From Tetrahymena thermophila SB210 (lineage: Eukaryota > Ciliophora > Oligohymenophorea > Hymenostomatida > Tetrahymenidae): DNA of 64,000 bases. The translations under genes were made by a program, and so were the position numbers. Within the stretch, counting starts at the first letter, position 1. The number at the start of each line of letters is the position of its first letter. This document shows, piece after piece, positions 1 through 9,352 of the stretch. The notes beneath the pieces are model-generated. The model saw only the letters and a program-made list of their open reading frames with translations, ran no database searches and was not told the DNA's origin. The stretch covers positions 62,001-126,000 of the forward strand of contig NW_002476154.1 in the NCBI RefSeq assembly GCF_000189635.1. The letters are read 5' to 3'.

Positions 1-1
1 T

Positions 2-121
2 TTAGTAAAGAAAGCATCTGGCATTTTACCAGCTATGATTCTAGGAGGAGGTCTTCTAAGCGTATCCCTTAAATTATCTTCTTTACTTAATTATGCATTA
101 CTGCTTCCGCTATTCATTTGA
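2..121 (+). CDS. C-terminal end of a small membrane protein, possibly TMEM14-like (partial)
   Basis: The reading frame is open from the window edge and ends at TGA 119-121. About 39 residues are visible. They are strongly hydrophobic and contain KKASGILPAMILGGG followed by a SVSLKL stretch and a final hydrophobic run ending PLFI. A lysine/serine turn, then P-A and a glycine-rich helix near the C-terminus, resembles the end of TMEM14 (UPF0136) proteins, which usually end with a similar K-x-x-P-A helix. That is a family-level impression from one short segment. The upstream part lies outside the window, so neither length nor start can be judged. It could be any small multi-pass protein with a glycine-rich last helix. 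Confidence 0.4.
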   Translation, partial: LVKKASGILPAMILGGGLLSVSLKLSSLLNYALLLPLFI

Positions 122-1643
122 TTATCTATTAAATTTATAATTGATAAAGTTTAGTGAATTCTGAAACGTATTTGTTAGCTAGTTTAATATTCTTTATTGT
201 GCAAGTTCACTTCATAATCAATAAAAAATAAACAATAATGTGATTACTCCTATGCTAATTTTTATAAAATAATATGTTAACTTGTATTGGTAGCGCTATT
301 ATTTAAATATCAACAATAGCAGATTTTATTTTGATGTAAAAAAATAAAGTAATTAAATCAATAAATCTGCCTTTATTGATACCTATTAAAAATAAAATTT
401 ACTCCTAATCCCTGCATAATTCCATCGTCTTCAATGCTTCTTAATTAATTGTTTGGATGACTACTTATTTTTTTCATCTACTTCTAATAAACTTCTGATA
501 ATCTGTTTTGATAATAAATATATTCTACTAACTCATCTGAAATTAAATTTATATTTAAATATCACAAGCCTCTTCTGTTCTATTTTCTGTATTATAAATC
601 CTTAACTGTTTTAATTCCAATTTTTATTTTCTCATTACTATTAATTGGAAGGGAGATTCCTTTAGTAATAAAAAAGCAAATGTATTTTAAAATGAGGCTG
701 TGGTTATATAAAATGATGTTTCATCTAATTTGATTATTTTGCTTAATGAACTATTTCTTGTTCAAAGCATGATCTGAACAGAAAAAAAGCCTATTTTATT
801 TAAATTCTCTTTTCTCTTTAAATCTATTACTTATCTTCCATATAGTTAAGATTAGTTAATTCCGCTTTCTCCTACTTTTCTTGAACAATTTGTAATGAAC
901 AATTTATTTAACTTGATGGCTTAATATTATAGATTATTTAATTTATCAAATTATTCTTTAAGCTAATTGAATTTGCTTCTAAACAAGCATCAACTTTTAT
1001 TAATTTTCCTACTATAAAGAAATTATTTATGATATAATAAAGAATGCAACATTCTATTAATTTAATTATTAAATTGATTTTCTATATATTTTGAAATTCG
1101 TCTTTAATAAACTTTTACTTAAATTGAAAGAGAATTTAATTTTAAATTCAAAAAAATTATTTATATCATCAAATTATATTTCTACTATAAAGTTTACTTT
1201 CTCTTTTTCTTTTAAATTTGAGGAGAAATCATTTTTAAAAATATTTTAAAAATATACTAGGTTATTAAAATTAGTTGATTTTTATTTAATAAATAAATAT
1301 AAAAATAATTTTAAATAATTGAAAATAATAAATTGTTTATTAATTAATTATTTAAAATAATATTAAAAAAAATAAAAATATTTCTTTTAAAAATTAGAAT
1401 AAATTTTAGATTAGATTTTATTTTTTATTAAATCATAAATGAAAAAAATCAAATATTAAATTGGAGGAATATCTTTAACAAACAACACACTTATAAATGA
1501 ATAAATAATTTGAATTTCAAAATTAAGGAAAAATAAATAAAATACCTATTTTGAATTTATTTGATTAGTTTTATTTTTTCTTTTTGTTAGGAAAAAATCT
1601 TTCTTGATAATTTTTTCTTCGGTCTAAAAAACAAAACAAATCA

Positions 1644-1692
1644 TAGGAGCGAAAATACAAAAAGAAAATAAAAAAATTATGTAGGAGCGAAA
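1644..1692. repeat. Short direct repeat TAGGAGCGAAA, two copies
   Basis: The 11-mer TAGGAGCGAAA occurs at 1644-1654 and 1682-1692, 38 bases apart. It stands out because G and C are scarce nearby. A small inverted repeat TTCTCT/AGAGAA (1706-1722) with a five-base loop follows at once. Function unknown. Confidence 0.5.
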
Positions 1693-2152
1693 TAAAATTG
1701 GTTGATTCTCTTGCTAAGAGAACAAACAAAATTATTTTTCGCGTTGAAGAGAAAACGTCCTTCTCTATATAACACCATTTAATCAGGTTATTTTTTAAAA
1801 ATTAAAATATTTTTAGGTTCACATAGATATTTAAAAAAATTCATCAATCATAATTAAAAAAACAAACAATGGTATGGTCTAATTCTTAAAAAATTATATT
1901 AAACTCTCAATACAAATAAGCATAAATAAAAACTAATCAAATAAAAATTTACCAAAAAATCCTGCTAAAATGAGAGAGAGAGAAGTGAGATAGAGATAAT
2001 TGAAGAGAAAAGGCTGATGAGGAAGAGTAATAATTAAGAAATACTGCTAACGATTATATCTGAGTTTTTAATTCACCTAAGATGAAAAAGAATTCAAGGC
2101 TTCTGCATAAAGATTTTTAAAAGATAAGAAAACTTCCTATTCAAATAGATCA

Positions 2153-2209
2153 ATTCTACTATAAAATCACTCCTTTTCGCATCGCAGTGTTTCGGAGATG
2201 TTGTAGAAT
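2153..2209. other. Hairpin H1 with loop motif CGCAGTGT
   Basis: Outer stem ATTCTAC (2153-2159) pairs with GTAGAAT (2203-2209). Inner stem CTCC (2170-2173) pairs with GGAG (2194-2197). The loop is about 20 bases, starts TTTTC and contains CGCAGTGT at 2183-2190. The same loop core is found in H2 and H3, whose stems differ in sequence. The orientation of any transcript is unknown. Confidence 0.5.
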
Positions 2210-2521
2210 GACTATAGAATAATGAAAGTCTCTTTGAAATTAATGCTTTATTGCAACGCTTCAATTCTTATGAATCTCGATAAGATATAAATCAATGCAA
2301 AATTCAAAAGAATTAGATTTACGAGGGAAAATAAAACCAAAATAGAGAGAAATAAACAAATAAAAAATAATTGAATAATTTAAATATTGGATGTGAACTT
2401 AAATAAATAAATAAATTTTACTTTTAAAAATTTTAATAGATAATGAATTAAAACAAACAACTTTAAGTTTTTAAAAATACAGCTATTATATTTTCTTAAA
2501 AATAAAAATGAAACTATATTA

Positions 2522-2577
2522 TTGAGATTATATTTCTATCTTTTCACATCGCAGTGTTTCAATAGAAAATATCTCAA
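2522..2577. other. Hairpin H2 with loop motif CGCAGTGT
   Basis: TTGAGAT (2522-2528) pairs with ATCTCAA (2571-2577), and TATTTCTAT (2531-2539) pairs with ATAGAAAATA (from 2562) with one bulged base. This gives about 16 base pairs. The 22-base loop again starts with TTTTC and contains CGCAGTGT at 2550-2557. Its loop is nearly identical to that of H1 (TTTTCrCATCGCAGTGTTTC) although the stems are unrelated. Confidence 0.55.
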
Positions 2578-2708
2578 ATAATAAAAGACATTTAATTTTT
2601 AATCACATATTTAGCTATCATTAGATCACAATTCATTATCAAATTTATTAATTAATTAATTAAACTACGCTTGGTATTTTATTATTAAAAAAAGAATTCA
2701 AATCATTC

Positions 2709-3193
2709 AGTGGCAAGAATTTTAAATAAAACAAGTGGCTGACAATCTATACATACAATAGTGGCAAAAATCTACATAAAAAAGTGGCAAATAATCAATC
2801 TATTGATAAAATTCAAAGTGGCAAAACAAGAATCTAAAAATCTACAATAAAACCAATTTTAAATTAAGGCTAAGATTAATTTTTTTAAATTTTTAATACA
2901 ATTTTAAGTGGCAAACTTACTTTTACAATCATTAATCAAAACATTTTTAATAGATAAATAAATTAATTTTTAAAAGAATAAATAAATTTTACAATTTAAA
3001 ATGGCAAATTTTAACAAATTAAAATATGGCATAAATTTAAAGAATTTTTAATAAAAATGGCATTATTTTTAATGGCAATATTAATTAATTTTCATTTTTC
3101 AGAGGCAAATTATTTTAATAGATTTTTAAAAACTAGATTAATGGCATAGAGGCAACAATTTTTTATAAAAAAAAACTCGCCAAGAGGCGAATT
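2709..3193. repeat. Interspersed GGCA repeat cluster
   Basis: About thirteen copies of a short GGCA-centred word occur in under 500 bases of otherwise AT-only DNA. The word drifts along the region: GTGGCAA in the first part (2711 to about 2910), ATGGCA in the middle (about 3000-3145), AGGCAA or AGGCGA at the end. Two or three more GGCA words occur at 3580-3630. Spacing is irregular (10-90 bases), so this is not a simple tandem array. It may be a decayed minisatellite or clustered protein-binding words. Confidence 0.5.
3177..3190. other. Small perfect hairpin TCGCC-AAGA-GGCGA
   Basis: Five base pairs, four of them G-C, close a four-base AAGA loop. It is a GC-rich hairpin in AT-rich DNA and is followed within 20 bases by a T run (about 3201-3207), so it is a possible RNA 3' end. 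No gene is recognised upstream. Confidence 0.35.
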
Positions 3194-3267
3194 AATGTGG
3201 ATCTTTTTTACACCACTTTTGCATTAGAATTAATCATTTAGAAGTTTTTAAAATAAGTTTTTTAACA

Positions 3268-3306
3268 TTTCTACTTCCCCCCTGCATATCACCTGCAAAG
3301 TAGAAA
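3268..3306. other. Hairpin H4, nine-base-pair stem with C-rich loop
   Basis: TTTCTACTT (3268-3276) pairs perfectly with AAGTAGAAA (3298-3306). The 21-base loop is C-rich, with six C in a row, and has TGCA/TGC repeats. It lies 51 bases before H3 and has the same general design (moderate stem, loop near 20 bases), but lacks the CGCAGTGT motif. Confidence 0.45.
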
Positions 3307-3356
3307 AAAATAATAAAGGTTAATCATATAGTAAATTAATTTCACATTATTCTCGA

Positions 3357-3382
3357 GCTTAATTTTTCGCAGTGTATTAAGC
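3357..3382. other. Hairpin H3 with loop motif CGCAGTGT
   Basis: GCTTAAT (3357-3363) pairs perfectly with ATTAAGC (3376-3382) around a 12-base loop TTTTCGCAGTGT. This is the shortest of the three CGCAGTGT hairpins. Like the others, the loop opens with TTTTC and the motif sits against the 3' side of the loop. Confidence 0.5.
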
Positions 3383-3632
3383 AATGAAAGAATACTTGTA
3401 AATTAAATATTACAGATGATAACCTAATTATTTTAAACTAAATGATTAATTTTATGCATCATAGTTTTCAAAATATAAAAAGACTCAACAGTCTTGGATT
3501 TGTCAAAATTAATTAAAACCACCTCTTAATTCGGTAACCTCTTAAAAATTATGTCTTATTCCCTTAGGTACTAACTAAAAGGCAGGCAACAATTTTTCGA
3601 AATTTAAAAAATAATATTGGCAAGGCAAATTT

Positions 3633-3800
3633 TAAAAAGAAAAAAGTAAAAAGAAAGAAAAAAAAGAAAAAAAAGAAAAATTTAAAGATAAAGATAAAGA
3701 AAAAGAAAAAATAAAAATAAAAAGATAAAAGCAATGAGAATAAGATAAGATAAGATATAAAAGATAAAAAGATTGAAAAAAGTAAACAACTAAATACAAA
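3633..3800. repeat. Purine-only tract with GATAA repeats
   Basis: The plus strand is almost entirely A and G with short GATAA, AAAG and GATAAG repeats. On the other strand this gives open, phenylalanine- and leucine-rich frames, which are composition artefacts and not genes. Confidence 0.6.
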
Positions 3801-4345
3801 AGAAAGATAAAAAGACTTAAACAAAATAAATAAACTAAATACAAATTAAATAAAAATAATAAAAAAATATAAAATTCACAAATATTTTATCAAAACTTTT
3901 TAAGAGAGTCATGCTGCATTTTTTTTTGTATTTAAATAATTAATTTTTATTATTTTTAAATAAGTATTTGAATTTTTTTTTCACTAATTTAGTGAAAAAG
4001 ATTCTGAAATTAATTAATGAGTAACTTTATTTAAAAATTAATTTTCTTATTTTAATTATTTCATTTTATATTTTATTTTAAAATTATTCTTTTTTCTCTT
4101 TTATTAAAATATTTTTTATCAATGAAATGACATTTTTTTTATGAATGCTTTATATGTATGTTTTTTTGTAAAATAAAGGGCTCAAATTTAAAAGGTTAGA
4201 TCAAATAGGTGTATGTATATATCACCTATTTTATAATTTTTATGCTTTTTTTAATTCTATCTTCTTAATAGAAAGAATATTTATAATTTATTTAAAAAGT
4301 CTCTTAATAAAAATAGCAAGAAAAATTTTAAGATAGCAAGCAATA

Positions 4346-4849
4346 ATGTCCAAAGTCGATAACCCAAATCCTTAAATTCATGAAATAAAGTAAACTATCT
4401 CAGAAGCATAAAGAAAAAAGAGAGATTTATTAGAATAAAATGAAGAAATTGAAGATGAAATAGATTAACTAGAAATTTTTGATTTGATTAGACATATTGA
4501 TGATCCAGAACATCCATTAACATTAGAATAGTTAAATGTTCTATAACCAGAAAATATAAAAGTTAATATCGATCACAAATTAGTAACTGTTCTTTTCACA
4601 CCCACAATTCCTCACTGTAGTTTAGCTCAAATTATAGGATTAATGATTAAAGTTAAGTTAATTAGATCACTTCCAAGAGATTATAAAGTAGATGTCTATA
4701 TTACTCCAGGTACTCATGTATAGGAGCTTTCTGTAAATAAATAAATCAATGATAAAGAAAGAGTTATGGCAGCAATAGAAAATCCTTCCATCCTCAGAGT
4801 AGTAAATAAAGGAGTATCTAATTCTGATAGATTAGATAACTGTTGCTGA
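4346..4849 (+). CDS. CIAO2B: CIAO2B/MIP18 family protein, cytosolic Fe-S assembly targeting subunit
   Basis: A single-exon gene of 167 residues with stop TGA 4847-4849. The first 45 residues are charged and probably helical. From about residue 45 comes the DUF59/MIP18 fold: [20 protein letters not shown] is the family's opening motif (dIrDPE.P.tLe.L), followed by [19 protein letters not shown], which carries the conserved reactive cysteine in the T.PHCs.a..IGL context, and a final V.AA.EN motif ([10 protein letters not shown]). Family members form the CIA targeting complex with CIAO1 and MMS19, which delivers Fe-S clusters to DNA polymerases, helicases and other nuclear or cytosolic enzymes. 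Length and motif order match eukaryotic CIAO2B, slightly better than the CIAO2A paralogue because of the long N-terminal segment. The start is the first ATG after stops in other frames and gives a normal length. Confidence 0.93.
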
Positions 4850-6212
4850 TATTAAAAAATAAACATTTCATTAAATAATATAAAAATATAATCTAAAACT
4901 AATGCTGTTTATTAATTAGCTGAAAATTAATGAGAAAAATCAATATCTATAATACCTTTTAAATGATTATAGTTCAAATAATGATAAGTCCTCCTACATA
5001 ATAAACATCTTTAACAAAATTTAAAATATTTTCATAAATTAATAAAAAAAATTATGTTACTACATATAAAGTATAAATAAAGAAAGCAAAATTAATAATT
5101 ATTATGATATTAAATAATATTTTAATTTTATTAAATAGAGAATTTAAAATATATTTTTTTTTTCAATTATAAGATACAATTTTCAAAATAAAATAATTTT
5201 TAAATAAAGTCAATTCAATTTATAATTTATTTTATTCAAATTATATTCAAATTTATTACAATAAATTCTACTTCAAAAACAAAATTTTTATTTAAAATGT
5301 TAAAATTATTTAAGTAGTTTGTTTTATTTAAGTATTTTCATAAATTTAAAATAATAAATTAATTGTGTTATTTGTATTTGAATTAAAATAAATCAACATT
5401 ATTTCTAAATAAATGTCCTCAGTTTGAGAATTTATTTTTTTTAATAGAGTTTCAATCAATTGATTATTGTGAATCCAATCTTTCTAAAAAAGGATAAATA
5501 AATAAAGAAAATTTATAAATATTTGGCTTTTTTTAATATTTTTATTTTTATTAAACATTAAATTCAAAAATTTATTTTATTTTATTTTTTCTAAAAAAAA
5601 AATATTTTATTTAAAAGATTAAAATTTATTTATTTTATTAATTTATTAATGTGAAATTATTTCATGATTAATTGGGTATTTAAAAATGATGAAAATAATA
5701 ATAACTGAAGGATATATAAAGCTAAAAGTTAAGTAAATATGAAAGAATTTTAACTTTTTCTAAATAAAACACATTTCTACAAACAAAAATATTTTTTTCA
5801 TAAAAAAAATTTTTTTTCTTAATTGATTAAGGGTAAAAATCTAGAAACATCTTATGATTAATATACAATATGAAGTTATTTTATAAATTATATTCTTTAA
5901 AAGTCAATTATTATTATTATTATTATTATTTTGTCTAATAGGCTATTATTAAATCATAAATATCAGTTAAGTGACCTATTTTTGTTAATTTATAAAATGT
6001 TTAATTAGAGTTAAAGAGAGGAGAAATTATATTAATTGAAATATATATTGAAAATAAAATTAACTCGACTATAAATATGAAAGATTTTACAAATTAATTT
6101 ATTTATATTTTAGAACTTAATTTATTAATTTATATAAATTTATTTAGCAAAATTTAATTGAAATTCTTAAAAAAGCTAATTAAACAAATAATTAATATGC
6201 AAAAATTAATTA
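4850..6212. other. Convergent intergenic spacer
   Basis: About 1.36 kb between the 3' ends of the CIAO2B and cystinosin genes. It is AT-rich with no coding frame that looks like a protein. The only distinct element is an ATT microsatellite at 5907-5930. Confidence 0.6.
5907..5930. repeat. (ATT)n microsatellite, about 8 copies
   Basis: An uninterrupted ATT run in the convergent spacer. It is a simple repeat of no evident function. Confidence 0.8.
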
Positions 6213-7492
6213 TCACTCTTCGTAAGTTGCTTTGAAAGGTGTCTGTTACATGTTGAGATCGTCTTCTTGCTATACAGTTTTCTTTTATATTAGAAGTTAT
6301 TATCAGATTGTAAAAGAATAATTTAATTAATATATAAAAGAATTAATTACAGGTTTTTTGCCTCTGTAAATGACATAGTGTTGAATAATGAAGATAACAT
6401 CGAAGAAAATAGAAATAAGACCTAATAAATATTTAACAGCATTTAAAGCTCCACCAAAAGGATTATCTCCACATGCAATAGCTTAAATAACACTTTATAA
6501 TACAGACAAAGTGCCTCCGGTTATATCACATAATATGTTAAATATATTCCATCCTTCTGTACTTTATCTTTTAATATTCCAAATGACTTGAATTGTATAC
6601 TTAAAAATAGTAATTGCAAGTTTCATGTATCCTAACCAACTTGCCAAGCTCAACTTAGCTGGCCAACTTCCGTCCTTATTAAAGACAGTCTAATTTTTAA
6701 ATAAATAAATAAATAAATAAATAAGTAAAATGTGGCTTTAGGTGGTAGATAAGTTTAATTAATTTCTTACCTTATCAAGTGAGGCATAGGAAAGAGCAAA
6801 AATCCACATAGCACAAGTAGCAGCATAGCAGAAAGGAGTGATCTAGTTTTTACCTCTCTAATAATTTTTTTTATAAATTGTTATTTTAAGAAATATTATT
6901 AATTATATCTGCTTATTTTAATATAGTAATTTAACAAAAAGCTTGCAATTTATATTATAAATTTTATAGCAGATTAACAAGCAATCGCAATCGACTGATA
7001 TGATGGCATTTTTTAAGATTAATTGATTAAAATATTTACTGGATAGTAGAACCATTATCCTAAGGCAACACAAGTTAAAGTTAATGCATGGATTGCAAAG
7101 ACTACATCTTAAATTTCAACATCACCTGTGCCATTAGCTTCTGAATCACCCCAGTAACCAATTACATTGTAAATCGTATAAAAGAAGAAGCCACTAAAGT
7201 TAAATATTAAGTAGTCTATTTTACATCCTTCGGCTCTATTTAAAATAAAAGTTTATTTAAATAAAATATTATTTTGTGTTAGATGATTAATTCTATTTTC
7301 TATGCAATTTATGCGTTTATCAATCAATATAGATAGCATTTTTAATTTAATAGATCAAGTCTGAAATGAAAATAAATACCTTTGTTATTTGTAATTTTCA
7401 TATACTTATCCATAAAATGATATTGACCAAGCACTGAAATATGCCCAACCGATAATTTATGTAAGAACTTCGACACCTGTTCCTCCGCACAT
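6213..7492 (-). CDS. CTNS: Cystinosin-like lysosomal cystine/H+ transporter (PQ-loop protein)
   Basis: Five exons (7492-7380, 7235-7040, 6857-6771, 6689-6351, 6281-6213) join in phase to 267 residues. Landmarks match cystinosin in order. The N-terminal helix runs ITQIIGWAYFSAWSISFYGQV with YENYK after it (PQ-loop 1, with GQ instead of PQ). DYLIFNFSGFFFYTIYNVIG follows, then DVVFAIHALTLT. PQ-loop 2 is GWNIFNILCDITGGTLSVLQ, and near the end come GLISIFFDVIFIIQHYVIYR. The aspartates in DITGG and FDV correspond to proton-coupling positions in the family. The protein starts directly at the transmembrane core. It lacks the long glycosylated luminal N-terminus of animal cystinosin, and the usual C-terminal GYDQL sorting signal is replaced by a short acidic tail ending TYEE. 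An (AAAT)n run lies in the intron between exons 3 and 4. Expected role: proton-driven cystine export from lysosomes or food vacuoles. Confidence 0.92.
6697..6724. repeat. (AAAT)n microsatellite inside a cystinosin intron
   Basis: About seven AAAT units lie in the intron between coding exons 6771-6857 and 6351-6689. It is a simple repeat. Confidence 0.75.
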
Positions 7493-9352
7493 TTTTAATT
7501 CAATTTTTATACTTTACTTAATTGTTTGCTAAAAACTTTAAAATTTAGTGATTATTATTCAAACAAAAAAAAATTATGCGAATTTTTGATGCCTAAAATG
7601 ATTGAAATTTTAATTAATAAAAAAATATAGTATATATGTATGAATGATTCATTGATTGATTTAAAAGCAAATAATGCTAAGAGATATTTCTTCTTTTTTT
7701 ATTCTTTTAAAAGATATGTGAGATTTAGTATAATTGATAGTGTATTAGTATTTACTAAATATCTAAGTAACTATGTCATATCCTATAAAAGAATTTACTA
7801 TTATTAAAATTATCCATTTATATCACTATTGCTTACTGGTTAAAGAAGTAAAAGAATTAATAATCAACATAAAGCTCATTCCTTTTATTATTATTATAAT
7901 TTGTGAAGATATTTTGTAAACGACTCTTAACTATTTTATAAATTAATTTTTTATTGAATCTTGAATTAATAAAGAAAATAGATAGATTGAATAATTTTTG
8001 CAATTAAGATTTTTTTTCTTTTATTTTGTTTATCTCCAATCAAATAAATGTAATAAAAAGTATAAAATTATCAAAATTTTGATCATTTTAATTTTGGCAA
8101 GAGTAATCAATATGAAACAAACATTAATAATTCACAGTTTTCTTTTATTAAGGTTCATTTTATATTTATTGGAATAATTTAATTTATATGAAAATTAATT
8201 TGTTTGAAAGGTTTTTAATGATAATTTTTTTTACTCATTAAGAGGAATTTTTGGAAAATTATTCATTGTTTTCTTATCAGGTAGATAATCAAATAATAGC
8301 CATCACCTAACATCAAATGTTAACTTTTTTTAATTAATTTAATTTTAAAGTTATGTGATCAATATTTTTTATTAATTCATTTTTTATTTACTAGCTTTCC
8401 ATTTTTATTTATTATGTTTTTAACTTAGAAAATAATTTTTAGTATTAAAAAAAATAAAAATTTCAAAATTTAAAATAATTTAAATGAGAAAAATTTTTAT
8501 TTTAAAATTTGAGACTTTTAAGTACAAAAAAGAATGAATCTAGAAAAAACTTTATGAGACTATAAATTAAAGATATTTTTCTGCATCGAACTCATACAAA
8601 CAAACACACTTGTTAACTTATAAATAACTTCTCTTCTTTTACACATTAATAGATTACTACTCTTAAAAATTAAAATTTTTTCCACTTTTCATATAGAACA
8701 ACAATAATTTTTGTTTTCGAATTTAAATGTATCGAACTTTATTAAATATAAATTTTTATAGAAGAATTTCTAGCTCTTTTTAATCAAAAATATTGGATAA
8801 AATTTGATTTAAAATTTATTAAAATTGAATTTAAATTTTTCAGAATTTATTAGAAAATATTTTTATTTACTCCTATTTAATGTTTTTTAAAAAAATATTT
8901 TTTTTTTTTGCTTAAAATGAATTAAAAAGCTTGTTAATTCAAGTAAGATATGAGTACTGTATAAAAAAATAGTTTGAAAAAAGTTTTATTTAATTTTGAT
9001 TTATTTAGTTAGTTAGTTATCATCTATTTCAATGGCTTATGTCAATCTATTTTATTTTATTAAAATTAATAATTAAATAGGGGTTTAAAGAAAGGTCAGG
9101 ATCAAATTTAGTAATTTATTTACCTAATGACAGTTTGTAAAGTATATTAGGTCGTAAAATGTTATGAAAGATTACATGCTCTATATAAGAGTGGGAGATT
9201 AATAGATATGAATTAATAATTAGAATATCTATTTTGTAAATATATATGTAAACAAAATTCTTCTTATTCATAAAATCACATCTTAATTATTTCAAATTAA
9301 AAAAAATTCATTCTCAATCAAAACATTTATAATTTTTAATAGCAAGTAGGAA
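7493..9352. other. Divergent intergenic region, 1.86 kb
   Basis: Lies between the starts of the cystinosin gene (-) and the RBR ligase gene (+), so it should hold both promoters. The sequence is very AT-rich with many short frames but nothing that reads as a conserved protein. No specific regulatory element could be identified. Confidence 0.55.

Larger units (their letters stand above)
122..4345. other. 4.2 kb gene-poor AT-rich region with hairpins and simple repeats
   Basis: No frame on either strand carries a recognisable protein under the ciliate code. The sequence is not featureless: from about 1.6 to 3.6 kb it holds several perfect or near-perfect hairpins, a GGCA-rich interspersed repeat and a purine tract, listed separately. 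Parts nearer the flanks (122-1560 and 3850-4300) look like ordinary AT-rich spacer. One or more non-coding RNA genes could lie here, but no known RNA family was recognised. Confidence 0.6.

Noticed and set aside
2183-3375. CAGTGT in the hairpin loops as iron-responsive elements
   Set aside because: An IRE needs CAGUGN closed by a five-base-pair upper stem with a bulged C below. Here CAGTGT sits at one side of a large unpaired loop.
3564-3844. Overlapping minus-strand frames rich in Phe, Leu and Ser
   Set aside because: They are the complement of a purine-only tract. Composition explains both open frames, and neither resembles a protein.
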